Assembly (NCBI RefSeq): GCF_001883705.2
Contig: NZ_MDEQ02000024.1
Location: 47,753-111,752, forward strand
Source of the DNA: Burkholderia catarinensis
GTDB taxonomy: Bacteria; Pseudomonadota; Gammaproteobacteria; Burkholderiales; Burkholderiaceae
DNA length: 64,000 nucleotides
Direction: 5' to 3'
Shown: piece after piece, positions 1-8,550 of the stretch
Position numbering within the stretch: the first letter of the stretch is position 1
How the letters are laid out: each line of letters opens with the position of its first letter
Made by a program: the position numbers and the translations under genes
The notes under the pieces: model-generated
What the model saw: the letters and a program-made list of their open reading frames with translations, nothing else
The model's database searches: none
What the model was told of the DNA's origin: nothing

Positions 1-104
1 CGGCGGCCGGGGCGGTCGCTCCGCGTCGGGTCGTGGCGCGAAGGCCCCGCACAGAGGAGGGAAAGTTTTGTATAGTGCGCCGGTTGCTGACATCCGGTTC
101 GCTC

Positions 105-1883
105 ATGCCTTCTACTTTTTCCCGTTCGTTGCCGCTCGTTGCGCTGGCTGTCGCCCTGATCGTGCCGTACGCGATCACGAATCACACGTATCCGATCCCG
201 ACCTTCTATTCCGAGTTTTCCGCGCTGGTGTTGTATCTGCTGGTGGGGGTGTCCGTCGTGCTGCTCGCGCGCACCGGCCGCCCGGCCGCGCCGTTCGCCG
301 CGCCGGCCGCGTTCGTCGTGCCGCTCGGTTTCGCCGTGGTGCTGATCGCGCAGGTCGCGCTGATTCCGCTCAAGGTGCCGTCGATGAACTGGCTGGCGCT
401 CGGCTATCTCGCCGTCGCGCTGGTCGCGATGCAGGCCGGCTACACGCTCGCGCGCGACGGGTTGGCCGAAGCCGTGTCGCGGATGATGGCCGGTGCGCTG
501 CTCGTCGGCGGCGTGTTCGCGGTCGGAACCCAGATCGTGCAGTTGTTCCACCTCGAGTCGGCCGTGTCGCCGTTCGTCGTGATGTACAACGTCGCGGTCG
601 ATCGCCGGCCGTACGGCAACATGGCGCAAGCGAACCATCTGGCCACCTACATCGCGTTCGCGCTGGCGGGCGCGCTGTATCTCGTGCAGACGCGCCGGCT
701 CGCGGTATGGGCGTGGTTCGCGCTGTCGATCGTGCTGTCGGTCGGTCTCGCGCTGACGGTGTCGCGCGGGCCGTGGCTGCAGGTCGCGGTGATGGTCGTC
801 GCGGGTTTCTGGATGGCATGGCTCGAATCGCGCCGCGCGCAGGGCAATGCGCGCGCGTGGCTGATACCGGTCGTGCTCGCGGTCGCGTTCATCGCGGTGA
901 ACGTCGCGGTGCGCTGGGCCAACGTCCACTACCACCTGAATCTCGCGGAATCGGCGGCCGACCGGATGCGCGACGCGGGGCAGATCGCGCCGCGCCTCGC
1001 GTTGTGGAAGTACGGGCTCGCGATGTTCCGCGAGCATCCGCTGCTCGGCGTCGGCTGGGGCGAGTTCCCGTCGCACCAGTTTGCGCTCGTGCGCACGCTC
1101 GGCGGCGTCGAGATCGCGAACAACTCGCACGACATCTTCATCGACCTGCTCGCGAAGTCCGGTCTCGTCGGCCTCGGCGTGCTCGCCGTCACGCTCGTGA
1201 TGTGGTTCGTGCGTGCGCTGCGCGCGCCGCAGTCGAGCATGCGCGTGTTCGGCTTCGCACTGATCGGCATCCTGCTGATGCATGCGCTGGTCGAGTATCC
1301 GCAGCAGTACATGTTTTTCCTGCTGCCGGCGATGTTCGTGATCGGGCTGCTCGACGTGAAGCCGCTGCGCATCCTGCCGGGACGCGCGGCATTCGGGCTG
1401 TTCGCGGTGCTGTCGTTCGGCGGCGTGCTGGCGGCGGTGCCCGTGCTGCGCGACTACCAGCACGCGGAAGTGCTGTATTACGGCAACGATCCGGCCGCAC
1501 AGTACCGCGATGCACCGTCGCTGCTGTTCGGCGCGTGGGGCGATTACGGTGCGGCCACGCTGCTCGCGATTTCGCCGGACGACTTGCCGGCCAAGCTCGC
1601 CGCGCACGAACGCGCGATCGCGCTGCTGCCCGGCGAGACGGTGCTGCGCCGCTATGCGGCGCTGCAGGCGCTGGCGGGCCGCGAAGCCGACGCGCTCGAT
1701 ACCGTTGCGCGCCTGCATGTGTTTGCGAAGGAGTTGAAGGACTGGCCGCAACAACTGGCCTTGCTGTACAAGCTGTGCGACCAGCAGCCTGCGCTGAAGA
1801 CGTTCAAGGCGGCCGTCGTCGCGAAGTACGGGGAAGTTCCGGCCGATGCGGCCGACGACTCGGACGACGACGATTCGGACTGA
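105..1883 (+). CDS. pglL: PglL-type protein O-oligosaccharyltransferase
   Basis: Inner-membrane enzyme of the PglL/O-antigen-ligase superfamily, known in Burkholderia to transfer a lipid-linked glycan en bloc to Ser/Thr of periplasmic proteins. The 592-residue product has about a dozen hydrophobic segments. Its N-terminus carries the PglL hallmark NHTYPIPTFYSE (about residue 25), followed by a Wzy_C-type region with GWGEFPSHQ and NNSHDIFIDLL (about residues 325-355); in this superfamily the conserved His of the latter is essential. A periplasmic C-terminal part follows and ends in an acidic DDSDDDDSD tail. ATG at 105 was chosen because the hydrophobic N-terminus starts there; an upstream ATG at 33 would add 24 basic, non-membrane residues. 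The acidic tail is unusual. A WaaL or Wzy role is the alternative, but the N-terminal motif favours PglL. Confidence 0.88.
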   Translation: MPSTFSRSLPLVALAVALIVPYAITNHTYPIPTFYSEFSALVLYLLVGVSVVLLARTGRPAAPFAAPAAFVVPLGFAVVLIAQVALIPLKVPSMNWLALGYLAVALVAMQAGYTLARDGLAEAVSRMMAGALLVGGVFAVGTQIVQLFHLESAVSPFVVMYNVAVDRRPYGNMAQANHLATYIAFALAGALYLVQTRRLAVWAWFALSIVLSVGLALTVSRGPWLQVAVMVVAGFWMAWLESRRAQGNARAWLIPVVLAVAFIAVNVAVRWANVHYHLNLAESAADRMRDAGQIAPRLALWKYGLAMFREHPLLGVGWGEFPSHQFALVRTLGGVEIANNSHDIFIDLLAKSGLVGLGVLAVTLVMWFVRALRAPQSSMRVFGFALIGILLMHALVEYPQQYMFFLLPAMFVIGLLDVKPLRILPGRAAFGLFAVLSFGGVLAAVPVLRDYQHAEVLYYGNDPAAQYRDAPSLLFGAWGDYGAATLLAISPDDLPAKLAAHERAIALLPGETVLRRYAALQALAGREADALDTVARLHVFAKELKDWPQQLALLYKLCDQQPALKTFKAAVVAKYGEVPADAADDSDDDDSD

Positions 1884-1896
1884 CGTGCGCAGCGCC

Positions 1897-1922
1897 CGCC
1901 GGGGCGGGGAATCCCGGCGTTT
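1897..1922 (+). terminator. weak terminator-like hairpin after pglL
   Basis: A 7-bp GC stem (CGCCGGG at 1897-1903 with CCCGGCG at 1913-1919) is followed by only three T residues, 14 bases after the pglL stop. It may stop transcription weakly; the short T run argues against a strong intrinsic terminator. Confidence 0.35.
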
Positions 1923-2338
1923 GCCGCGCCGCGATGAAGCGGGGGCCGGCGTCGGGCAGGTCGGCCTGGCGTGAACCCGGCGAATCCGGCCAGGTATCGA
2001 TTACCTCGTGGATTGCGTGGATTCCGGCCGCATGCGCGGCGATTCGCGTCAACCATTGTCAAATCGCCGCCGCTGGCCGGATGGCGCGTGCACAATGCGC
2101 GAAAGCGCTCGTGTGCCGCGCTCGCGTGGGCCGGGGCCGGCGTGAACACAGGCAACGCCCCGGCTATCCGGGAAGTCCGCCAGGCAGGATCGCGGCCGAG
2201 CATCGATCGGCCGTGCGGCCGTAACGGGGCGCCGGTCCGATGGCCGCGGCGCAGTGTGACGCATGTGATGCGGCCGGGCGGTGTGTTCCGGTGCGCGGCG
2301 CGTTCGTCCGGAACAGTGCTGAAGAACGATATTCGACC
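1923..2338. other. intergenic region, no gene recognised
   Basis: About 415 bases between pglL and the next lipoprotein gene. Open frames cross it on both strands but have the Arg/Pro-rich composition of high-GC non-coding frames and no recognisable domain. It probably carries the promoter of the downstream lipoprotein gene, but no clear -35/-10 pair was found. Confidence 0.5.
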
Positions 2339-2689
2339 ATGGCTATTCGCCCGACCTACCTGATCCTGCCCGCCGTCGCGATGCTGTTTTCCGGCTGCGC
2401 GATGCTGTCGTCGTCGCAGGAAAGCAAGCTGACCTGCCACATTCCGCGCGCCGTCTATCCGGATACCGCGAAGCCGCTCACGCGCCCGGCGACAGTACTG
2501 GTGCGCGCGCTGATGACGACGTCGGGCGAAGCGCAGAACGTCACCGTGACGACGAGCAGCCGCAATGCGGCGGCCGATCGCGCGGCCGTCGACGCGATGA
2601 CGCACGCGACCTGCGTGCAGACGGGCGCAACCGCGAACCCGTTCCTGCTGACCCAGCCGTTCGTGTTCGGGCCGCAACGCGGCCAGTGA
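2339..2689 (+). CDS. small lipoprotein with TonB C-terminal-like domain
   Basis: Predicted envelope lipoprotein of 116 residues. The N-terminus has a hydrophobic signal ending in the lipobox LFSG-C (Cys about residue 20), so it should be processed by signal peptidase II. The mature part (HIPRAVYPDTAKPLTRPATVL... followed by RNAAADRAAVDAM) resembles the TonB C-terminal fold, in which a Pro-rich strand precedes a strand-helix-strand, but there is no TonB transmembrane anchor or proline spacer. It therefore looks like a stand-alone TonB-C-like lipoprotein rather than an energy transducer. ATG at 2339 places the signal at the N-terminus; an in-frame ATG at 2240 would bury it behind 33 residues. 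Function unknown. Confidence 0.75.
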   Translation: MAIRPTYLILPAVAMLFSGCAMLSSSQESKLTCHIPRAVYPDTAKPLTRPATVLVRALMTTSGEAQNVTVTTSSRNAAADRAAVDAMTHATCVQTGATANPFLLTQPFVFGPQRGQ

Positions 2690-2792
2690 TGCGCGTGCGG
2701 CTTGCCGTCCGGTTTCGCCTCCGGCCTGCCGCACCGTTGCATGGCCGGCCAAAGTCGAGACGCGCGGCCGTTGCGGCGCACGCGTTCCATGT

Positions 2793-4007
2793 TCAGTGCC
2801 GCGGCATCAGGTTCGCGCCGCGGCAGGCCGGTTCGGCCGCATTGCGCAGCCCGAGCATCGTGAATCCGTTGCGCTCCTGGCGAATCAGCGCATAGCGCCG
2901 TGCGACGGTTTCCCCGCTCTTGCCGGTCAGATCCAGTTCGACCTGAAAGCGATCCTTGCTGTCCGCGCAGCCGCGCACCGGGCCGTACGCGAACCCGATA
3001 TCGGGCGCCTTGCTTTCCGCGTTGAACGCCTGCCGGGCCTTCAGCGCGGCGGCCGCGGCGGCGGGCTCGCTCCATTCGCGCGCAAGCGCATCGTCCACCT
3101 TCAGCCACTCGTCGACGAAATCGCGGCCATTGACCGCCACGGGCTGCACGCGCTGCACGGTGTCGCCGTCGACGCGGTAGCGGAAGATGCCCGGCCGCGT
3201 CATCACTTCGCTATCGATCGAGCCGACCGTCGTGCGCAGCTCGAAGCCGTCGGGGCGCGCCTTGAACCGGATTGCGTCGTCGTCGATCACGTAGCCGTGC
3301 TCCGTATGGAACAGCGTGCGTTGCGCGGCCGGGCCGTTTGCCGGTGCGACCACGTCTGCCGCGAACCGGCTCCAGCGCGACGAGCACCACGGCGTGCCGT
3401 GGACGACCGCGACTTGCCCGCCGGGCAGCGCCGAGAACCAGAAGCCGCCGCCGTAGGCGCCGCCGATGTCCTTGTAGTCGTCGGCCTGCCAGCGCAGCAC
3501 GCGCCGCCAGTTGCCGTTTTCCCATGCGTACGCGGTGAGCAGGTTGTCGTCGCCGCACGCGATGTCGAAGCCGGCGCGCACGAAGAGGCGCGGGCGGGAC
3601 GTGTCGCTGCGTTCGACGTCGACGTCCGGATTGCGGCCGAATGCCGATTCGCCGCTTTTCGGCGCGGCCGAGCGGATTGATGGAGCCGGCACGCCGAGCG
3701 CGGCCGCAAGCGTGCGCTTCAGCGCAGCCGGGTCGACGTGTTCGTCGCTGCATGCGAGCCGCGCGTCGATCGCGCTGACGAGCGCCTGCTTGTACGCACG
3801 AAGCGCGTCGCGCAGCGGCGGCGAGATATCGACGTTGCCACCACCGTCGCCTTGCGGATTGCGGACCTGCTGCACGCGCTGCTGCGCGTCGATGGCTGCG
3901 CGCGCGGCGATGTCGGCGGCGGGGCAGGGGCCGGCGGCGAGAGCGGCGGCGGGTGCGGCGCAGGCGACGGAGAGCGCGAGTGTCGCGCGTTTCAGCATGT
4001 TCTTCAT
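2793..4007 (-). CDS. uncharacterised exported protein
   Basis: A 404-residue protein with a clear Sec signal peptide (MLKRATLALSVACAAPAAALAAG, cleavage near residue 25), so it should be periplasmic or secreted. The mature part starts with a helical segment rich in Ala and Arg (residues 28-100) containing Cys pairs. A region with SDTSRPRLFVRAGFDIACGDD follows (about 135-160), then an aromatic, Gly-rich stretch (DIGGAYGGGFWFSALPGGQ, about 185-205) that suggests a beta-rich fold. I recognise no catalytic motif or family. The gene is transcribed alone; an 11-bp inverted repeat lies at 4145-4190, between its start and the next minus-strand gene. No clear ribosome binding site separates the alternative starts at residues 1 and 4. 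Confidence 0.7.
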   Translation of the reverse strand: MKNMLKRATLALSVACAAPAAALAAGPCPAADIAARAAIDAQQRVQQVRNPQGDGGGNVDISPPLRDALRAYKQALVSAIDARLACSDEHVDPAALKRTLAAALGVPAPSIRSAAPKSGESAFGRNPDVDVERSDTSRPRLFVRAGFDIACGDDNLLTAYAWENGNWRRVLRWQADDYKDIGGAYGGGFWFSALPGGQVAVVHGTPWCSSRWSRFAADVVAPANGPAAQRTLFHTEHGYVIDDDAIRFKARPDGFELRTTVGSIDSEVMTRPGIFRYRVDGDTVQRVQPVAVNGRDFVDEWLKVDDALAREWSEPAAAAAALKARQAFNAESKAPDIGFAYGPVRGCADSKDRFQVELDLTGKSGETVARRYALIRQERNGFTMLGLRNAAEPACRGANLMPRH

Positions 4008-4144
4008 CGAATCTTGTCTTCGTTCTTTTCTTCGTTCATGACGGAAAGCGGTTGGCCGGACACCGAACCGGATGCGATGGACGAATCATTCGACCCATGG
4101 CGCCTGTTCAGCAGGGGCACGCATTGCCATCGTGCGGCACGATA

Positions 4145-4190
4145 CCTCGCTGCGGCCCGGGATTGTCACGATCGTGCTACCGCAGCGAGG
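4145..4190. repeat. imperfect hairpin with 11-bp arms
   Basis: CCTCGCTGCGG at 4145-4155 is matched exactly by CCGCAGCGAGG at 4180-4190, and a smaller palindrome CACGATCGTG (4167-4176) sits in the loop. It lies just downstream of the minus-strand BNR-repeat gene and upstream of the exported-protein gene, so it could stabilise or end that transcript. There is no T run on either side. Confidence 0.45.
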
Positions 4191-4218
4191 GCCGGCCGCC
4201 GAGGCGTCCGGCACGTGG

Positions 4219-5472
4219 TCAGAAGGTCCGCTTCTTTAGCGTGAATGCGTGCAGCCAGTACAGCGTGTTGGTCTGCGCGTCGAAGTAGCCGCCTTGTGCG
4301 GTTTTGTCGGTCGTTTTATTCCACGACTTGCCGGCGTCGGTGCTGCTGAACGTCAGGTCGATCGGTGCGCCGCCGCCGGTGCCGCCGCTTCCGGAGTTCG
4401 GATCGGTTGCATAGACGAGCAGGAGGCCGTTGCGACCGATGCTCATACTGTCGAGTGTGAGCTTCTCGTCGAACGTGCGCAGTTGCTGCACGGCCTCGGG
4501 ATGGTCGTTCGTCCACGTGAAAATGGCGCCCGTCCGGCGGCCGTTGTCGTGACCCTCGCCGTTTTGCGGCTTGTCGAGATGCGACAGCGTGTACAGCGAA
4601 TAACGTGATCCCGATTCCGGCGTGGTGTCGAGCGCAGTGACGACCTGGCCTGGCAGCACCGTATCTGTCACGAATGCGTGCTGCCCCCAGTCGAGCCGGT
4701 CGACCACGCTGTGAGCGGGTGCTTCGGCAGTCTGTGCGACATGGTAGGCGATCCGCAGAACACCGTCCGGGCCGAGGCTGATTGCATTGAAATCCTGGCG
4801 CGTCTCGCTGCCGACGTGTGCATCGGCCGGCACGTCGATCGCTTGCCACGTGTTTCCGCCGTCGGAAGTTCGCCATACGCGGGGCCCCCAGCCGGCCGCG
4901 TAGCCACGCTGCGGATCGAGAAAGAGCAGGCGGCCGATGTTCTGGCTTTCGGGCCATTGAAGTTGCGACCATGTTTGGCCGCCATCACTCGATTTCCACA
5001 GCTTGGTGGTTTGCGGCGCGTCGCCACCTTGCGCCTCGGGAGCCTTGTAGTTCATCCACGACGTGCTGATGAACTGGGCGGACCAGTCCGGCGAATACCA
5101 CCAGGCGGCATTCTGGCCGACCTGCTGGAAATGGCGCTTCATCCCGCCGTCGATGGTGCCGCGGAAGAAGCTGATCGTCATGCGGTTCAGCGACTCGCCG
5201 GTGTCGTTCATCCATGCTTCGGTCGGCTCGGCCCGCTGCGGCTCGTTCGATTCGGCATGGGGCTTGAACGTCACCTCGGGATTGGCGAGCTTGACGCTCA
5301 TCACGTCATTGCCCTTGATGCGGAAGTTGCCGCCGCCATAGGGCGTGTCGTTTCGCATGAAGCTTGTCGTAAGCGTTTCCCAATCCGTCGTCGTGCGAAC
5401 ATAACTGTATGTCGCAACGACCAGGGCGGCGAGGCTCCCGACGACCGCTATCCGGCGCGTGTGTTTTTGCAT
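4219..5472 (-). CDS. BNR/Ycf48-like beta-propeller protein, membrane anchored
   Basis: A 417-residue protein with an N-terminal hydrophobic segment (IAVVGSLAALVVATYSYV, residues 8-25) that acts as signal anchor or uncleaved signal. The rest is periplasmic and carries several Asp-box/BNR repeats: SSDGGQTW (about 160), TSDGGNTW (about 200) and STDAGKSW (about 380). These mark six- or seven-bladed propellers of the sialidase/Ycf48 superfamily. The catalytic Arg triad and Tyr of true sialidases are not obvious, so an enzymatic role is not supported; ligand binding or assembly help is more likely. ATG at 5472 puts the hydrophobic segment at the N-terminus; the frame stays open to an ATG at 5553. 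It ends 85 bases upstream of moaC's end on the same strand, with no evident link. Confidence 0.7.
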   Translation of the reverse strand: MQKHTRRIAVVGSLAALVVATYSYVRTTTDWETLTTSFMRNDTPYGGGNFRIKGNDVMSVKLANPEVTFKPHAESNEPQRAEPTEAWMNDTGESLNRMTISFFRGTIDGGMKRHFQQVGQNAAWWYSPDWSAQFISTSWMNYKAPEAQGGDAPQTTKLWKSSDGGQTWSQLQWPESQNIGRLLFLDPQRGYAAGWGPRVWRTSDGGNTWQAIDVPADAHVGSETRQDFNAISLGPDGVLRIAYHVAQTAEAPAHSVVDRLDWGQHAFVTDTVLPGQVVTALDTTPESGSRYSLYTLSHLDKPQNGEGHDNGRRTGAIFTWTNDHPEAVQQLRTFDEKLTLDSMSIGRNGLLLVYATDPNSGSGGTGGGAPIDLTFSSTDAGKSWNKTTDKTAQGGYFDAQTNTLYWLHAFTLKKRTF

Positions 5473-5557
5473 GTCGTTGGGCAGGCGGTCACCCCGATAT
5501 ATGACCGACCCGGGAGGGCCGATACGGCATTGAAGGAAAGGCTTGTAAATCAAGCCC

Positions 5558-6037
5558 TTAATCTTCCGCCTTCCAGTCCCCCGACTTCCCGCCGCGCTTC
5601 TCGCGCACGCTCACCTCGGTGATCACCATCCCGCGATCGACGGCCTTGCACATGTCGTAGACGGTCAGCAGCCCGACCTGCACGGCGGTCAGGGCTTCCA
5701 TCTCGACACCGGTCCGGCCGAACGTTTCGACCTGCACGGCGCAGTGGACGCCGGGCAGCGCGTCGTCGAGTTCGAAGTCGACGGCCACGCGCGTCAGCGC
5801 GAGCGGGTGGCACAACGGGATGAGGTCGGCCGTGCGCTTGGCGCCCTGGATGGCCGCGATGCGCGCGACGCCGAGCACGTCGCCTTTCTTGGCACGGCCG
5901 TCGCGGATCAGCGCGAACGTGGCCGGCAGCATCCGGATCGTGCCGCGCGCGATCGCGATGCGTCGGGTTTCCTGCTTGTCGCCGACGTCGACCATGTGCG
6001 CATGGCCGGCGGCATCGAAATGGGTGAGTCCTGACAT
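5558..6037 (-). CDS. moaC: cyclic pyranopterin monophosphate synthase MoaC
   Basis: Second step of molybdenum cofactor biosynthesis: with MoaA it converts GTP, via 3',8-cyclo-7,8-dihydro-GTP, to cyclic pyranopterin monophosphate in the cytoplasm. The 159 residues match the family length. Family motifs are present: MVDVGDK (15-21), a helix with KRTADLIPLCHPL (about 72-84), the active-site segment GVEMEALTAVQVGLLTVYDMCKAVD (about 115-139) containing the conserved Asp and Lys, and a C-terminal KRGGKSGDW. The start ATG is preceded by GGAGCATGAC. It stands alone; no other moa gene is in the window. A TATGAT element at 6064-6069 (minus) is a possible -10. Confidence 0.96.
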   Translation of the reverse strand: MSGLTHFDAAGHAHMVDVGDKQETRRIAIARGTIRMLPATFALIRDGRAKKGDVLGVARIAAIQGAKRTADLIPLCHPLALTRVAVDFELDDALPGVHCAVQVETFGRTGVEMEALTAVQVGLLTVYDMCKAVDRGMVITEVSVREKRGGKSGDWKAED

Positions 6038-6214
6038 GTCATGCTCCGTCTCAACGGGCGCTTATCATAGCAGCGGCGTTCGCGTCGCCGGGGGCGCAGA
6101 TGGCGCATGCGCGGCACGAGACAGTCGCGCACGCGCCGGTACAATGACCCGAATATTCAGACCAAACGCCGCGATGCGCGCCCGGCGCGCGGACGGTGTC
6201 GCCTTCATCCTGCC

Positions 6215-7909
6215 ATGCGTGTCAAACAGTTGCTTGCCATGTTGCTGTCGACGGCGCTCGCGTTGCCGCCGAACGGCCATGCGCAGAGCGCGTCCGCGCC
6301 GCCGCTCGAGCCGGCGACCGGCGACTCCCCGGCGATTTCCACCGTGCCGTCCGGCATCGCGACCGGCGTGTTCGGCACGTACGGCGGCGCGGAGAGCCGC
6401 TTTTCGGGCGCCGGCGGCGCGTCGGCGCCGGCCGCGAGCCTGCGTGCGCCGCTTCGTGCGCTCGAGCTGCCCGATCTCGGCGACGGCTCCGGCGGCTCGC
6501 TGACGCCGCGGGCCGAGCGCCGGCTCGGCGAGCGCGTGATGCGCGAGGTGCGGCGCGACCCCGACTATCTCGACGACTGGCTCGTGCGCGACTACCTGAA
6601 CGCGATGGCGGCGCGGCTCGCGGCCGCGGCCGCCGCGCGTTTCATCGGCGGCTACACGCCGGACTTCGACCTGTTCCCGGTGCGCGATCCGCAGATCAAC
6701 GCGTTCTCGATGCCGGGCGGCTTCATCGGGATCAACAGCGGGCTCGTCGTCACGACGCAGACGGAGTCGGAGCTTGCATCGGTGGTCGGCCACGAGATGG
6801 GCCACGTGCTGCAGCGGCACATCGCGCGGATGATCGGCGCGAGCGAGAAGAGCGGTTACACGGCGCTCGCGACGATGCTGCTCGGCGTGCTGGCCGGCGT
6901 GCTCGCGAGAAGCGGCGATCTCGGCAGCGCGATCGCGGTGGGCGGGCAGGCGTACGCGGTCGACAACCAACTGCGCTTCTCGCGTTCGGCCGAGCGCGAG
7001 GCCGATCGGGTCGGCTTCCAGCTGCTCGCGGGCGCGGGCTACGACCCGTACGGGATGCCGGGCTTCTTCGAGCGGCTCGACCGCGCGTCGATGGGCGATG
7101 CGGGCGTGCCGGCCTATGCGCGCACGCACCCGCTGACCGGCGAGCGGATCGCCGACATGGAGGATCGCGCGCGCCGCGCGCCGTACCGGCAGCCGCGCCA
7201 GTCGGCCGAGTACGGGTTCGTGCGCGCGCGGCTGCGCATCCTGCAGAACCGCGCGCCGACCGATATCGCGGCCGAAGCGCGCCGGATGCAGCTCGAGATC
7301 GACGATCACACGGCGCCGAACGTCGCGGCGAACGAGTACGGCATCGCGCTCGCGAACATGCTGCTGGGCGAATACGACGCGGCCGGCAACGCGCTCGCGT
7401 CGGCCCGCACGGCGTTCGACGCGCGCGAGCGGCGCGAGGGCGACCCGGCGACCAGTTCGCCGAGCCTCGACGTGCTGGCCGCCGACATCGCGCGCCGCGC
7501 GGGCCGGACCGACGACGCGGTGCGGCTCGCGGTGCTCGCGCAGCGGCGCTGGCCGGCGTCGCACGCGGCGATCGTCGCGCACCTGCAGGCGCTCATCGCC
7601 GCGCGCCGCTTCGCCGAAGCGCAGGCGCTCGCCCGCGCGCAGGCGAAGGCCGACCCCGAGCAGCCGGACTGGTGGGACTACCTCGCGAAGGCGAGCGACG
7701 GCAAGGGCGACGTGCTCGCGCGGCGCCGCGCGCTCGCGGAGAAGCTCGCGCTCGACGGCGCGTGGCCATCGGCGATTCGCCAGTTGAAGGAAGCGCGCGA
7801 CATGAAGGAAGTGTCGTTCTACGAGCAGTCGATAATCGGCGCGCGGCTGCTGGAATTCGAGGCACGCTACAAGGAAGAGCGCGAGGACGAGAAGAACGGC
7901 CGCGGGTAG
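6215..7909 (+). CDS. periplasmic M48-family metalloprotease with TPR-like C-terminus (BepA-like)
   Basis: Zinc metalloprotease and probable chaperone-protease of outer-membrane protein quality control, as for E. coli BepA/YfgC. The 564-residue product has a signal peptide (MRVKQLLAMLLSTALALPPNGHAQS), then an M48 catalytic domain with HEMGH at residues 193-197 and the third zinc ligand Glu262 in READRVGF. A long helical, TPR-like C-terminal half (about 330-564) follows, with many Ala-rich repeats. The ATG at 6215 was chosen because it starts the signal peptide; an in-frame ATG at 6107 would precede it with 36 basic residues. TACAAT at 6140-6145 is a plausible -10. Family length is usually about 490; the extra length is a Gly/Ala/Pro-rich linker after the signal peptide. 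Confidence 0.9.
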   Translation: MRVKQLLAMLLSTALALPPNGHAQSASAPPLEPATGDSPAISTVPSGIATGVFGTYGGAESRFSGAGGASAPAASLRAPLRALELPDLGDGSGGSLTPRAERRLGERVMREVRRDPDYLDDWLVRDYLNAMAARLAAAAAARFIGGYTPDFDLFPVRDPQINAFSMPGGFIGINSGLVVTTQTESELASVVGHEMGHVLQRHIARMIGASEKSGYTALATMLLGVLAGVLARSGDLGSAIAVGGQAYAVDNQLRFSRSAEREADRVGFQLLAGAGYDPYGMPGFFERLDRASMGDAGVPAYARTHPLTGERIADMEDRARRAPYRQPRQSAEYGFVRARLRILQNRAPTDIAAEARRMQLEIDDHTAPNVAANEYGIALANMLLGEYDAAGNALASARTAFDARERREGDPATSSPSLDVLAADIARRAGRTDDAVRLAVLAQRRWPASHAAIVAHLQALIAARRFAEAQALARAQAKADPEQPDWWDYLAKASDGKGDVLARRRALAEKLALDGAWPSAIRQLKEARDMKEVSFYEQSIIGARLLEFEARYKEEREDEKNGRG

Positions 7910-7962
7910 CGGCCGGCGAACGGCGAGTGGCGAGTGGCGAACGCGGATGGGGCGGCTGCGGG

Positions 7963-8550
7963 TCAGTTGCCGCCGTCGGCCGCGTCGCGCGCCTGTCGCG
8001 CCGGGCTCGCGATGTAGCCGAACCGCGCGGGCACGTCCTCGCAGACGATGTTGCCGAGCGGCAGCGCGCGGCCGTCGCGCCAGCGCAGCACGGGCGGTGC
8101 GGCGTCGAAATCCGCGTGATCGGCGAACAGCCCGAGGTCGTGATCGTGCAGCGCCGCGACGCGCGGCGGCGCGCCGGCAGCGCGAAACAGCACGCCGCCC
8201 GCGTCGTCCAGCCACGCTTCATCCGGCTCGAACGGTGCGCCCGTCTGGTCGGTGAACGCGAGGTGCCCGTCGCGCTCGGCGAGCCGGACGACCCACGGCG
8301 TATAGGCCAGCTCGACGTACACGCGCTGTGGCCCGTTCTGGAAGAACCACTGGCCCTGCGCGTCGCATTCGTAGTTGCGGCCGATGAACGCGTTCAGCGC
8401 CGCATGCCGGACCGGCGAGCCGAGCTCGCCGGCTGCCTGCGCCGCGTCGTCGCGCAGCCGCCATTCGCCGCGCCGGTCGAGCAGCAGCCAGCCGGTGCAG
8501 TGCGGCACGTTCGGCCATTTGGCGAGCGCCTGCCTGACGATGTCATCCAT
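7963..8550 (-). CDS. conserved protein of unknown function downstream of a YheT-like hydrolase
   Basis: A 195-residue soluble protein without signal peptide or membrane segment. Features include an N-terminal DDIVRQALAKWPNVPHCTGWLLLDRRGEWR, an aromatic-rich middle (FFQNGPQRVYVELAYTPWV, about 70-90) and an acidic segment EPDEAWLDDAGG. Composition suggests a compact alpha/beta fold. Its start overlaps the end of the upstream hydrolase by 8 bases, so the two are almost certainly co-translated. I do not recognise the family with confidence and propose no function beyond a partnership with the hydrolase. Confidence 0.75.
   Translation of the reverse strand: MDDIVRQALAKWPNVPHCTGWLLLDRRGEWRLRDDAAQAAGELGSPVRHAALNAFIGRNYECDAQGQWFFQNGPQRVYVELAYTPWVVRLAERDGHLAFTDQTGAPFEPDEAWLDDAGGVLFRAAGAPPRVAALHDHDLGLFADHADFDAAPPVLRWRDGRALPLGNIVCEDVPARFGYIASPARQARDAADGGN

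Noticed and set aside
1..104. Possible coding start upstream of pglL at position 33
   Set aside because: It would add 24 basic residues before the first membrane helix; the PglL family N-terminus fits 105.
6065..8215. Long minus-strand open frame (716 codons) opposite the M48 protease
   Set aside because: Arg/Ala/Val shadow of the protease gene, whose HEMGH motif and signal peptide show the true frame.
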